NCBI GenBank assembly: GCA_001803045.1
Contig: MHAR01000060.1
Coordinates: 44,494 to 108,493 of the forward strand
Reading direction: 5' to 3'
Origin: Ignavibacteria bacterium RIFOXYB12_FULL_35_14
GTDB lineage: Bacteria > Bacteroidota > Ignavibacteria > Ignavibacteriales > Ignavibacteriaceae
DNA: 64,000 nucleotides
Both the position numbers and the translations under genes were made by a program. Numbering within the stretch: position 1 is the stretch's first letter; each line of letters opens with the position of its first letter. Shown here piece by piece: positions 35,790-45,257 of the stretch. The notes beneath the pieces were generated by a model. The model searched no databases and was not told the origin of the DNA. It was given only the letters and a program-made list of their open reading frames with translations.

Positions 35790-36187
35790 GCATTGATGGA
35801 GAAGAGTTAAAAACAAATAACTAAAAAACGGTCTCTGTACAAGGAAAAGAAAATGAACTATGATGTAGATCATACGTGGATTTGTTAGGGACTCTCACAA
35901 CACTTACCCGATTACTTGCATTCGTTTCTCCATGGTAAAAAAGAATGAAGGCGATTTTGCAGATGAATAGTAAAACGTACTAAGTAATTATCTGCACGCT
36001 ATGATTTTTTTTCTTAGTTTTGTGCGTTACAATTAAGTTTAAAAACTAAATAGATTATAGCTTCTCTACAATAAAGATAATTTATACAAGTTTTATTAAA
36101 CAAATAACAATAATTATTTTTTTGAACGACTTATTACTTTAAGTGAGATTATTAAAACATATTACTTGCTATTGAGTTGGATTTAAC
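35790..36187. other. Gene-free gap in the modification island
   Basis: About 400 bases. The right direct repeat (35,835-35,894) lies here. The rest is AT-rich and contains no supported frame; the last 70 bases probably hold the promoter of the zinc-ribbon gene, but no clear -33/-7 pair could be picked. Confidence 0.4.
35835..35894. repeat. Right direct repeat flanking the methyltransferase gene
   Basis: Partner of 34,531-34,590 (51/60 identical). The pair suggests that the methyltransferase arrived, or could leave, by recombination between the copies, or that the repeat is a dispersed intergenic element. Confidence 0.75.
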
Positions 36188-36397
36188 ATGTATCAACATC
36201 AAGAAAAAAACAAAAATGAAATTATTAATCAATTTTGCAACCATTGTGGGAGAAGTGTTAAACTAGGTTCTGGCATGTTTGTGAATAGAATTCCAGATAT
36301 GAATGATTTGATTACTCGAATCAGTAATAAGCGAAAATTTCCAAAGGGAGATTTTGTTTGCATTGAGTGTGATGAACATTCTGAGAGGAATCAGTAA
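36188..36397 (+). CDS. Small zinc-ribbon protein
   Basis: A 69-aa protein with two knuckles, C17-x2-C20 (FCNHCG) and C58-x2-C61 (VCIECD), spaced about 38 residues apart, as in a zinc ribbon. The middle is basic. Its stop overlaps the ATG of the nuclease-like gene by one base (TAATG), so the two are translated together. It may be a small control or partner protein for the nuclease; I do not recognise the family. Confidence 0.6.
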   Translation: MYQHQEKNKNEIINQFCNHCGRSVKLGSGMFVNRIPDMNDLITRISNKRKFPKGDFVCIECDEHSERNQ

Positions 36398-37419
36398 TGG
36401 ATTTTATTTCTGAAAAAGTAATTGAAGATATTCTAACAATAGACAAATCAATTTTAGCAGAGTTATTGTCCGCCAATCCCTCGGAATTAAGCTTAATATC
36501 CCGTCAGAAGATACTCAATTCAGGCAAATTAGATCTTCTATACCTATATAATGATGAGTTATTGTTAATTGAAATAAAAGTTGTTCGGTTTTATCCCGAT
36601 ATTATAAAACAAATTCAGAATTATTTTTATGATTTAATTGAACTTCAGAATAAGAATAAATTAATTAGGTCTAACATTAGAAAATATGTTTTAGTTACAG
36701 AATCGACAGAAAATGATAGAAGGACATGCCAAGCAGATTCAATAGAAATCATTAATTATAAACCCAGAGAAATACTTTATAAATTTTATGAAAATTTTAA
36801 AGAATTATCTCATTTTTTAAAAATACAATCTGGTGATTACGGAGTTGTAAGATTATCATTACTAGCTTCAACGATTAATTATATTTCGGAGGGATATCTA
36901 CTAAAAAAGATATGTGAATTAGAAAATAAATCTGAAAAAACGATAAAAAATAGAATTTCCGTTAGCATTTTATTAAATCTAATATCTAAGTACAAGGGAG
37001 AGTACTTTCTTACTGAATTGGGAAGTGCTTTTAATAATAGTTATAAAACTAACTCAGATTCATTAAACCAAGCACAAAGAGAATTATTATCAGATTTCAT
37101 TAAAGAACATCCTTTTTTCTCATCTATTTCCTATACGATTTTATCGTTAGTCGAAAGTGTTTTTGTATTGTCAAAAAATAGTTATCCGGTTTCATTCGAA
37201 ACATTAAAAGACTATTTCGTTAAATCTGTTGGGAAAACCACTACTTGGAAAGCGGATAAAGCACAATCTACTGCAACTTACATATTCTCAAATTATGCTT
37301 GTGAATTAGATTTCCTCATAAAAATAAGTAATAATTTTTATCTAACCCCGAGTGGTATTCAGACAGTACTTTTATTGCAATTAAATAGGGCAATAAAATT
37401 AATTGAATCTCAGAAGTAA
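36397..37419 (+). CDS. PD-(D/E)XK nuclease-like protein with winged-helix C-part
   Basis: I do not recognise the full 340-aa protein, but residues 40-85 show a nuclease core: GKLDLLYLYNDELLLIEIK with D46 and E59-x-K61, the D...ExK pattern of restriction-type and NucS/RecB-type nucleases, followed by an amphipathic helix. The N-terminal EKVIEDIL also fits. Residues about 165-340 form two helix-rich blocks with winged-helix flavour (LLKKICELENKSEKTIKNRI; TPSGIQTVLLLQL). Next to a DPPY methyltransferase, a restriction-like role is plausible. Substrate specificity is unknown. Confidence 0.55.
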   Translation: MDFISEKVIEDILTIDKSILAELLSANPSELSLISRQKILNSGKLDLLYLYNDELLLIEIKVVRFYPDIIKQIQNYFYDLIELQNKNKLIRSNIRKYVLVTESTENDRRTCQADSIEIINYKPREILYKFYENFKELSHFLKIQSGDYGVVRLSLLASTINYISEGYLLKKICELENKSEKTIKNRISVSILLNLISKYKGEYFLTELGSAFNNSYKTNSDSLNQAQRELLSDFIKEHPFFSSISYTILSLVESVFVLSKNSYPVSFETLKDYFVKSVGKTTTWKADKAQSTATYIFSNYACELDFLIKISNNFYLTPSGIQTVLLLQLNRAIKLIESQK

Positions 37420-37428
37420 TATTTAAGA

Positions 37429-37551
37429 TCGCTCAAAGAAAATGATGTGCTAGTTGACTTTGATGCAAGAACTGGGCACAATCATGGAACGAAATTCAGG
37501 ATAAAACAAAATAAGCTTCCCCTTTTGTACGAGCACGTAATAGAAATATAA
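37429..37551 (+). pseudogene. C-terminal remnant of a restriction-type gene
   Basis: Right after the stop of the nuclease-like gene, and in the same frame, 40 codons run to a TAA at 37549. They read like a real protein end: ENDVLVDFDARTGHNHGTKF, then RIKQNKLPLLYEHVIEI. The GHNHGTKFR stretch recalls ends of type II restriction enzymes (from memory, not verified). There is no good start codon, so it is most likely a broken leftover, or a readthrough tail of the gene before it. Confidence 0.5.
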
Positions 37552-37559
37552 TTTTTTAA

Positions 37560-40181
37560 CTACAAAAACTTCCCCACAACCTCTTCAACCTTACTTAACG
37601 CCGCTTGAATATTCGCAACATCTTTTCCTCCTGCAGTTGCGAGGTGGTTTTTGCCACCGCCGCCACCACCGACAAGTTTTGCAATCTCACCAACAATTTT
37701 TCCGGCGCTCAGCTTTTTCTCTTTAATAAGATCATCAGACACAACGCAAACAATGCTGACTTTTTCATCAATAACCGAGAACAAAACTCCGACTCCGCTT
37801 TTAATTTTGTTGCGCAGTTCATCGCCCATGCTTTTTAATTCTTCAACATTTCCAGTTTTTACAATTGACTTGTAAACATTAACTCCATTCACCTGGGAGG
37901 ACTGTGATAGGATTGAATCAACTTGTCCAAGCTTTTCCTTAAGCATCAGCTCGGAGATTTCCTTCTCCAATTTCTTTTTTGCTTCAAGCAGTTCAGCTAT
38001 TCTATCATCGGAGTGCTTCAGCTTTTCAATCTGATTGTCAATAAACCTTTCTACTCCCAATCCGGTAACGGCTTCAATTCTTCTTACTCCGCTTGCAATG
38101 GAGGATTCACTGATAATTTTAAACAAACCAATCTGCGATGAATTTTGAACATGTGTTCCGCCGCAGAATTCAAGACTGAAATCGCCGAACTGAACAACAT
38201 TAACTTTATCTCCATACTTATCGCCAAAGAACATCAGCGCGCCCATTTTCTTTGCAACTTCAAAAGGAATATTACGATGATGCTGAAGCTGAATATTTTT
38301 TCTAAGCTCTTCATTCACCAGCGATTCCATATCCTTTACTTCGCTTGGAGATAATTTTGCAAAATGAGTGAAGTCGAATCTCAATCTATCCGGACCAACA
38401 TACGAACCCGCTTGATGAACGTGTGTCCCAAGTATTTTTCTCAAGGCAGAATGCATAAAGTGAGTCGCTGTATGATTGCGCATAATATCCCAGCGTCTGT
38501 TCTCATCAACTTCAGCAATTACATCGGCACCGGTTGAAATTAAAATGTTCGATTCATTCTCGATAACGTGAACCGTCTTATCATCAATTTTTGTTACATC
38601 AACAACCAGCAGCTTCACATATTTTGTGGTAAGATTTCCAAGGTCATCTATTTGGCCGCCCGCTTCAACATAAAATGGAGTTTTATCAAGAATCACCAAA
38701 TCATTTCCGTTTTCTTTTTTATGTCCGATAATTTTTGAGGTTGATTTCAATTCATCATAACCGGTGAACAATGGTTTATCCTTCGATACAAGCTCAAACA
38801 AGCTAAGATCGCCGACAGAAATATTCACCGAAGTAAATTTATCTTTAGCAGAATCTCTTGCTCTTTGCTTTTGCGAATTCATCAGCTCGTTAAATCCGGC
38901 TTCATCAACAGTAAATCCTCTTTCACGAGACATCACATTCGTTAGATCAACAGGGAATCCAAATGTATCATAAAGCATAAACAGATCTTCGCCGGGTATC
39001 ACTTTAACTTTATCTTTACTCAATCCTTTGATAAGTTCTTCAAACAAATCGATTCCTCTGTCAAGTGTTGCATTGAAATTTACTTCTTCGCCTTTTATTA
39101 CCTTCTTCACATACTCCTTCTTTTCCTTTATTTCCGGAAAAACATCTCCCATAGTTTGAACGAGAGTATCGACAAGCTCAAATAAAAATGGCTTATTGAG
39201 ATCAAGTTTTCTTCCGTAGCGGGCTGCCCTTCTCAAAATTCTGCGGAGAACATATCCTCTACCATCATTCCCTGGAACAGCTCCGTCTGCTATTGCAAAT
39301 GTTAAGGTTCGGATATGGTCTGCAATTACACGCATCGCTACTCTTTTTTCCTCGCCTGCCGAATGATACTTCATTCCAGAGATTTCAGCGACAGCCTCAC
39401 TCAACGGAGAAAAAACATCTGTGTCATAGTTAGAGGATTTCTTTTGAAGAATGGCACAGACACGCTCGAATCCCATTCCCGTATCTACATGCTTTGCGGG
39501 AAGCTCGTGAAGTTTACCTTTTTCATCTCTGTTGTACTGAATGAAAACCAAGTTCCAAATCTCGATGCATTCCGGAACTCCGGCATTCACATATTTTGGA
39601 TTATCGTAATCATCTCCAACATTGATGTGAATTTCCGAGCAGGGTCCGCAAGGTCCCGTTTCTCCCATTTCCCAGAAATTATCTTTCTCATCAAAGCGTA
39701 AAATGTGCTTTGGATTTATATCGGTTTTAGTTTTCCAAAAGTGGAACGCTTCGTCATCGGTTCTGTAAACTGTTGCCCATATTCTTTCCTTCGGAAACTT
39801 CCAAACTTCGGTTAAAAGTTCCCAAGCCCATTCAATTGCTTCAGCTTTGTAGTAACCTGTCCCGATGCCGTCAGACGAATTGGGGTCCCCGAAGGACCAA
39901 TTGCCGAGCATCTCAAAAAATGTGTGATGATATGTGTCGTGCCCGACTTCTTCAAGATCGTTATGCTTTCCGCTAACACGAATACATTTCTGAGTGTTGA
40001 CTGCGCGTTTGTATTCACGTGTTCCTTCTGCGAGAAATACATCTTTAAATTGATTCATTCCCGCATTTGCAAAAAGTAATGTGGGATCATCGAATGGAAC
40101 TACGGGTGCGCTTGAGACTATTTTGTGCTCTTTGCTTTTGAAGAAGTCTAAAAATTGTTGTCGTATTTCTTTTGATGTCAT
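37560..40181 (-). CDS. alaS: Alanyl-tRNA synthetase
   Basis: An 873-aa class II synthetase charging tRNA-Ala. Clear parts are the N-terminal RQQFLDFFKSKEHKIVSSAP and FANAGMNQFKDVFL (aminoacylation core), the editing domain zinc motif NHTATHFMHSALR (HxxxH) with FCGGTH further on, and the C-Ala domain ending in GGGGGGKNHLATAGG. Length and order are standard. It is a lone leftward gene with a 600-base repeat-rich gap upstream. Confidence 0.99.
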   Translation of the reverse strand: MTSKEIRQQFLDFFKSKEHKIVSSAPVVPFDDPTLLFANAGMNQFKDVFLAEGTREYKRAVNTQKCIRVSGKHNDLEEVGHDTYHHTFFEMLGNWSFGDPNSSDGIGTGYYKAEAIEWAWELLTEVWKFPKERIWATVYRTDDEAFHFWKTKTDINPKHILRFDEKDNFWEMGETGPCGPCSEIHINVGDDYDNPKYVNAGVPECIEIWNLVFIQYNRDEKGKLHELPAKHVDTGMGFERVCAILQKKSSNYDTDVFSPLSEAVAEISGMKYHSAGEEKRVAMRVIADHIRTLTFAIADGAVPGNDGRGYVLRRILRRAARYGRKLDLNKPFLFELVDTLVQTMGDVFPEIKEKKEYVKKVIKGEEVNFNATLDRGIDLFEELIKGLSKDKVKVIPGEDLFMLYDTFGFPVDLTNVMSRERGFTVDEAGFNELMNSQKQRARDSAKDKFTSVNISVGDLSLFELVSKDKPLFTGYDELKSTSKIIGHKKENGNDLVILDKTPFYVEAGGQIDDLGNLTTKYVKLLVVDVTKIDDKTVHVIENESNILISTGADVIAEVDENRRWDIMRNHTATHFMHSALRKILGTHVHQAGSYVGPDRLRFDFTHFAKLSPSEVKDMESLVNEELRKNIQLQHHRNIPFEVAKKMGALMFFGDKYGDKVNVVQFGDFSLEFCGGTHVQNSSQIGLFKIISESSIASGVRRIEAVTGLGVERFIDNQIEKLKHSDDRIAELLEAKKKLEKEISELMLKEKLGQVDSILSQSSQVNGVNVYKSIVKTGNVEELKSMGDELRNKIKSGVGVLFSVIDEKVSIVCVVSDDLIKEKKLSAGKIVGEIAKLVGGGGGGKNHLATAGGKDVANIQAALSKVEEVVGKFL

Positions 40182-40787
40182 ATTGATTGGTTAAATGTTG
40201 TGCAAAGATAATAATTTGAGAGTTAAGCTTGAATAATTGGTTGGACTGTGCTCTAACCAAGTAGGGAACAACCTCCTGGTTGTTCCACAGCCGGTTCGTG
40301 ATAGGCAGCGATTTAGGATTGAATTTGAGTGTAGATTTGTACAGAGTAAATTATTTTCTAGGCTTTCATGAACCATTTCACGAAAAGGAGAACTGGTTGT
40401 AGAGGTTAAATTGTAAGGAACAATCTCCCACCTATCTTGTAATTACCTTTATCGAAACTGATTATGCACAATAAATAAGCTGATAAGGTTATTCTTTTAG
40501 ATTTCGGAATGTTACTAAGGTAAGAAAAACCCGCATTAAGGTCTTCAGCATATTAGAAGAAAATCGATTACAATATTTTATGAGTGACTTTTATTCCCAA
40601 TCACACCAAAACAAATTTCATGAATACCTTAGTAACACTACTATAAGATAATGACCAAACCTTAGCAGCTTATTGTAATTCTACGAAACATAACTGTGAT
40701 TTTCTGAATCATTTCATGACAAGGAGAAGTGGTTGTATCACAAATTGGTTCGTGACACACTATAGGTTTTATTTCTATTTCTTTTAA
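40182..40787. repeat. 606-base gene-free region with several repeats
   Basis: No gene is supported. Structures seen: a perfect hairpin GGAACAACC-TCCT-GGTTGTTCC (40265-40286); two direct copies of a 32-base unit (40370-40401 and 40706-40737, 28/32 identical, core AAGGAGAA); and 13-bp inverted repeats around GTTACTAAGGTA (40510-40522 and 40625-40637) enclosing about 100 bases. The mixture suggests accumulated small mobile or REP-like elements. The alaS promoter must lie near its left end. Confidence 0.6.
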
Positions 40788-41708
40788 TTAGTCAATATCA
40801 ATTTGCATTTTATAAATTTTTCCATCGGGTGATTGAAACACAATTTTTCCATCTCTGCTTACCCAAGGATATAATGCGGGTTTATCAAATCCATAAGTTA
40901 AGTCTGCCAGAAATTTGCCATCATATTTGTAACAGTAAATTTCGGAGTCTTTAATTTCATGGCCGTCATCTTTAACTACCATAAAAATAAGATGCTCATT
41001 GTTTATCCAAGAAGGATATTCACCCATTCCGAAATCGTACGTTGCTTCGGTTTTTGTATCGTAAACAAATATTCCTTTCCCGGCAACACTGATGGCTGCT
41101 TTAGTATTATCGGGAGTCCATTCAACAAAAAGGTATTCGCCTTCAACCGGTTTTAGTATAGTTGGAATTCCATTTTCCACTTCGATTATATTTCTGCTGT
41201 TGCTGACTTTAAATGATTGATCACCGCCGATTATTAAAGTAAAACTTTTAAAATTAGATATACCCTCTTCCCACCAAACAGAATTTCCATCCAATGACCA
41301 GAACGGCATTCCAACCTCATCCAATGAACCGGAAAGATTTTGTTCTTTACCTTGAAGATCAAACATCATCACAGCACTCTTCTTAGTTTTGAAGTCGTCT
41401 TCCCAAAAGTTAACCCGCGTTGTAATTGCCTCAGAATTTGCAGACCATTTCATATTCCATCCGGTGGCTGCGTAATAGGTTAATTGTTTTATTTCGCTGC
41501 CAAAGTAATCGGTTATAAAAATTCCGTTGTTGCCTAATCCGCCGAATGCAACTTTTTTCCCATCCGGCGAAATTTTAGGCATGTTGTATTCTTCAAAGCC
41601 GGATGCGAGTAACGTAATTGGTTCAATAATTTTTACTTGCTGTGAAAAAGTCTGGGATAGCGCACAGACAAATAGAAAGAATACTAATGAAAGAATCGTA
41701 TTTTTCAT
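40788..41708 (-). CDS. Exported TolB-like beta-propeller protein
   Basis: A 306-aa protein with a signal peptide (SLVFFLFVCALSQTFSQ) and repeated PD40-type blades: MPKISPDGKKVAFGG, MKWSANSEAITTRV, MPFWSLDGNSVWW, FVEWTPDNTKAAISV, YPWVSRDGKIVFQSPDG. TolB-like propellers bind partner proteins at the envelope; some act as peptidase regulatory domains. It follows a small membrane-protein gene with 4 bases overlap, so they form an operon. Confidence 0.8.
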   Translation of the reverse strand: MKNTILSLVFFLFVCALSQTFSQQVKIIEPITLLASGFEEYNMPKISPDGKKVAFGGLGNNGIFITDYFGSEIKQLTYYAATGWNMKWSANSEAITTRVNFWEDDFKTKKSAVMMFDLQGKEQNLSGSLDEVGMPFWSLDGNSVWWEEGISNFKSFTLIIGGDQSFKVSNSRNIIEVENGIPTILKPVEGEYLFVEWTPDNTKAAISVAGKGIFVYDTKTEATYDFGMGEYPSWINNEHLIFMVVKDDGHEIKDSEIYCYKYDGKFLADLTYGFDKPALYPWVSRDGKIVFQSPDGKIYKMQIDID

Positions 41709-42220
41709 TTTTTAACCTTGCTATTTTTTTTTAGTAATAAAATTAATGCTGTTACAATAATTATAACAGGCCAATACTTAACGCTTATGCTCAATGTTGA
41801 TTTTAGGAAATCATTCAGGTTGAAAGTCCCAAGCTTCGCAAAGAAAAAGATTCCCGATATTAAAAAGATTACCGAAATAGCCAGCAGAAGCTTGTTTGAT
41901 AAATCATCAATAAATAAAATTAAGAATGCAGTTCCAAGAATAAAAAAGATTGAGGGTAGAACAACATTTGACAGCTTTAGGAAATCGTAATTATTCATTA
42001 TAAAAAGTTCAATCCCAATTAAGAAAGCAACCGCCCCGACAAACAATAAATTTCTTTTTTGCCTTCCCATCGAAAGATAAACTGTACCGATGCCATAAAA
42101 GATCAGAGCATACCCGGCTAATTCAATGTAGAGCAAATTAATGAAACCGATGATCTTTAATAAAATTGACAGAGCAATGAATATTAATAGATAAATAATT
42201 ATAGAGTGATTATTAGACAC
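41705..42220 (-). CDS. Four- to five-span membrane protein (LiaF/DUF5668-like)
   Basis: A 171-aa membrane protein with five hydrophobic segments and few charged residues; ends in a basic tail (KKNSKVKK). The pattern LLYIELAGYALIFYGIGTVY ... FFILGTAFLIL ... YWPVIIIVTALILLL resembles the LiaI/LiaF-type transmembrane unit (a repeated 'fWPlilI..Gl.ll'). Likely inner membrane. Its stop overlaps the start of the propeller gene. Confidence 0.6.
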   Translation of the reverse strand: MSNNHSIIIYLLIFIALSILLKIIGFINLLYIELAGYALIFYGIGTVYLSMGRQKRNLLFVGAVAFLIGIELFIMNNYDFLKLSNVVLPSIFFILGTAFLILFIDDLSNKLLLAISVIFLISGIFFFAKLGTFNLNDFLKSTLSISVKYWPVIIIVTALILLLKKNSKVKK

Positions 42221-42441
42221 AAGATATATTTAAATAATTGCGAAAATATTATGATAATTCAAAGATAAGTAATTCTTAATTTATTTGGTGTCCAGCAATA
42301 ACTGAGTGGAGAAAAGCAATGTTGAGCAAATGCAAAAACTTCTAAATTTAATTTTCAAAATTCGATGTTCATTACTTAATTGAGCATTGAATAGAGAATC
42401 CTAAATTGTTAGAAGATTTATCTGCAAAGTATTAAAAAATC

Positions 42442-43365
42442 CTAAAGTATCCTTTGTCCCATGCTAGAAGCAACGAGTTCGGCGGCGAATATCGCACTCT
42501 TATTTTTGTCATCTAGAATCGGATTCACTTCTGTAACTTCGAGAGAGGACATGCAGCCACATTCTGCTATCGATTCCATTAACAAATGAGATTCGCGAAA
42601 ACTTAAACCGCCGGGAATTGACGTTCCGACACCAGGGGCAAGAGTTGGATCAACACTATCCAGATCAAAGCTTACATGAATGTGATCAACCTTTTCTTTG
42701 AACTGTTTAAGTACACGAGCAATAATTCTGTGAATTCCGAGTTTGTCAACGTCAGACATAGTGTAAACAGTCAGATTTAATTGCTTAATGTTCTTCTTCT
42801 CAAACTCATCAATGCTTCTTACACCAATTAGTACTGTGTTTTCCGGTTTGAGCTTCGGTGAAAATCCATAAAAGTTTACAAGCTTTTCATTTCCTAAACC
42901 AAGATTTGCAGCTAATGGCATTCCATGAATATTTCCGGTAGGAGTTGTTTTATCAGTATTCATATCAGCATGGGCATCAATCCAAATTACACCAAGCTTC
43001 AATTTATTTTTTCTGCAATAAGAGGAAATACCGGCAATTGTTCCAATTCCCATTGAGTGATCACCGCCAATGCAAAGCGGAAAATAATTTTGTGAAAGTG
43101 CCTTTTCAACCTTTTGAGCTAATATTTTTGATGTCCTTAATATTTCATTAAGATATTTCAGTTTAAAATTTCCAATTTCTTGCTTCTCTTTTATTTGAAT
43201 GATTATATCTCCGTCATCGATTATCTTGTAACCTAGATTCTGCAGTTGTTTCGGTAAGCCGGCAATTCTCAAAGCTGATGGACCCATGTCAACGCCTCGT
43301 CTGTCAGCTCCGAGATCCATTGGAAAGCCAATGAGATTCACAGTTTTAGAGTTAGTTCTTCTCAC
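42442..43365 (-). CDS. rocF: Arginase (ureohydrolase)
   Basis: A 307-aa ureohydrolase. The dinuclear manganese site is visible in GGDHSMGIGTIAG (about 99-111), WIDAHADMNT (about 127-136) and SFDLDSVDPTLAPGVGT (about 228-244); SLEVTEVNPILD is the last family motif. Arginase splits arginine into ornithine and urea. Length fits arginase better than agmatinase, and the short N-terminus VNLIGFPMDLGADRRGVDMG matches RocF. A formiminoglutamase or agmatinase activity is less likely. Lone gene. Confidence 0.92.
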   Translation of the reverse strand: MRRTNSKTVNLIGFPMDLGADRRGVDMGPSALRIAGLPKQLQNLGYKIIDDGDIIIQIKEKQEIGNFKLKYLNEILRTSKILAQKVEKALSQNYFPLCIGGDHSMGIGTIAGISSYCRKNKLKLGVIWIDAHADMNTDKTTPTGNIHGMPLAANLGLGNEKLVNFYGFSPKLKPENTVLIGVRSIDEFEKKNIKQLNLTVYTMSDVDKLGIHRIIARVLKQFKEKVDHIHVSFDLDSVDPTLAPGVGTSIPGGLSFRESHLLMESIAECGCMSSLEVTEVNPILDDKNKSAIFAAELVASSMGQRIL

Positions 43366-43647
43366 AAATTCATTCCTTAAATGTAATTTTGCAACATAGA
43401 CTTAAAGAAAGTTAAAAAGTTTTAGTTGGAATTGCTAACAACGATAGCACACAGAAAAAGATTGATAGAATGTTGATCCGTTAGCTAACAGCTTATGAAT
43501 TATACTGATCGGCAAGGTCTTCTTTGCGGTTTTGCGTCATTGTATGAAAATAATTTTCACTTTACAAATATAACTGCTCTAAGCTATTCTCTCCTATAAT
43601 TCTTATATTTTGACAGAAAAAAATAATTTATTACAAGTTCAAGCTTT

Positions 43648-45000
43648 ATGGTAGACACCTTTAGAGAACCTCTTATCAGCGTTGGAATACTTACCAATAC
43701 TAAAGTCACGTTCGAGCTTTATGGTGATTTTAAAACAAACGTAAGTACAAAAAATACGAACGGAATATTCACCGCTGAAATTATTAACGGCGAAATAGTA
43801 TGCAATTCCGTAAAGGTAAAACTCACCTCCAAAGATGAATTGATTTTCGAACCAAATGATCTAAAAACAGATACTTTTTTAATACGCGATGTGACTATTG
43901 GAGTTAAGTTTCACTGGGAAAGAAAACAAAAACAGCGCTTTTCAGGCTTACTCAAGCTTAAAAAAGATAAAGATGAGATTGCTGTCATAAATATTCTACC
44001 AATTGAAAACTATTTGTCCAGCGTTATATCTTCAGAGATGAGTGCAAAATCATCATTGCAATTATTAAAAGCTCACGCAATTGTCTCGAGAAGCTGGCTT
44101 CTCGCTCAAATAGAAAAATCCAGATCATTGAAAAAAGCAAAAGCAAAATATTCATCATCATTCGAATCTGACGATGAGCATATAAAATGGTACGACCGTG
44201 AAGATCACGAATTGTTTGATGTCTGCGCAGATGATCATTGTCAAAGGTATCAGGGTGTAACAAAAATTTTTACCGAAATTGCACGCGATGCCGTTACTCA
44301 AACACATGGTATTGTGCTTGTGAGCGGAGAAAAAATTTGTGACGCGCGATATTCAAAATCGTGCGGAGGAATTTCGGAATCGTTCGAAAATGTGTGGGAA
44401 CCAATAAAGTATGATTATTTAATTTCGATCAATGATTACAAATTTCCCCCGGAAAATTTCAACACAGATTTTTTGAATGAAAGGAATTCCTTAAAATGGA
44501 TAAAAGGAAATCCTGCATCCTATTGCAATACAACCGATAAAAAAATATTATCTCAGGTTCTCTTAGATTTTGATCAGGAGACAACGGACTTTTTCCGATG
44601 GAGGGTTATCTATACGCAAGCAGAATTATCCGAAATAATTAAAGCTAAAAGCGGAATCGATTTCGGAAATATCATCGATCTTGTTCCAACTGAGAGAGGG
44701 AAATCATCTCGATTAATTAAACTGAAGATTGTTGGAACAAATAAAACTATGGTCGTTGGTAAGGAGTTGGAAATCAGAAAATTTCTATCCAAGTCGCATC
44801 TTTACAGTTCTGCAATCGTCATTGAGAAATCAGATATTCAAAACGGAGTACCGCAAAAGTTTGAAATTTTTGGCGCCGGTTGGGGGCACGGTGTTGGTCT
44901 TTGTCAAATAGGTGCCGCCGTTATGGCCGAAAAGGGGCATGAATTTGATGAAATTCTTCTTCATTATTTTAAGAACGCCGAGCTTAAAAAGATTTATTAG
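43648..45000 (+). CDS. SpoIID/LytB domain protein
   Basis: A 450-aa protein with the SpoIID fold. NILPIENYLSSVISSEMSAK and LLKAHAIVSRSWLLAQ carry the catalytic Glu region, and AGWGHGVGLCQIGAAVMAEK is the conserved end. SpoIID of Bacillus is a lytic transglycosylase acting on denuded peptidoglycan during engulfment; here no other spore genes are near. The N-terminus lacks a clear signal peptide. It precedes two glycosyltransferases and a DUF4922 gene on the same strand. A wall-related role of the whole cluster is inference. Confidence 0.82.
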   Translation: MVDTFREPLISVGILTNTKVTFELYGDFKTNVSTKNTNGIFTAEIINGEIVCNSVKVKLTSKDELIFEPNDLKTDTFLIRDVTIGVKFHWERKQKQRFSGLLKLKKDKDEIAVINILPIENYLSSVISSEMSAKSSLQLLKAHAIVSRSWLLAQIEKSRSLKKAKAKYSSSFESDDEHIKWYDREDHELFDVCADDHCQRYQGVTKIFTEIARDAVTQTHGIVLVSGEKICDARYSKSCGGISESFENVWEPIKYDYLISINDYKFPPENFNTDFLNERNSLKWIKGNPASYCNTTDKKILSQVLLDFDQETTDFFRWRVIYTQAELSEIIKAKSGIDFGNIIDLVPTERGKSSRLIKLKIVGTNKTMVVGKELEIRKFLSKSHLYSSAIVIEKSDIQNGVPQKFEIFGAGWGHGVGLCQIGAAVMAEKGHEFDEILLHYFKNAELKKIY

Positions 45001-45021
45001 TAACTGCCTTGCGCATTTGCC

Positions 45022-45130
45022 ATGCTGTCCGTCAATTGACGAATGGTTTCTCCATAGGAGTCCTATGGACAGCATCTCAGAATAGCGGAAAAAGAAGATT
45101 CCGAAACAATCCGCCTGAGGCGGACGGAAT
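45022..45130. repeat. Two palindromic intergenic units
   Basis: Unit one (45022-45075) is closed by ATGCTGTCC and GGACAGCAT and contains TCCATAGGA-G-TCCTATGGA plus the palindrome GTCAATTGAC. Unit two (45098-45130) is ATTCCG...CGGAAT around TCCGCC-TGA-GGCGGA. They could form stable RNA hairpins behind the SpoIID gene. Confidence 0.6.
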
Positions 45131-45257
45131 GATAAACCGAGTTATTCTTATTATCTCTGCATAAGGTGGCTAAGCAATTAAGTTTGCTAAAATACTCCGG
45201 AAGAAAATGATTTTACATCCCCATTTCACATAACAAAAAGATATAATTATTGATGCC

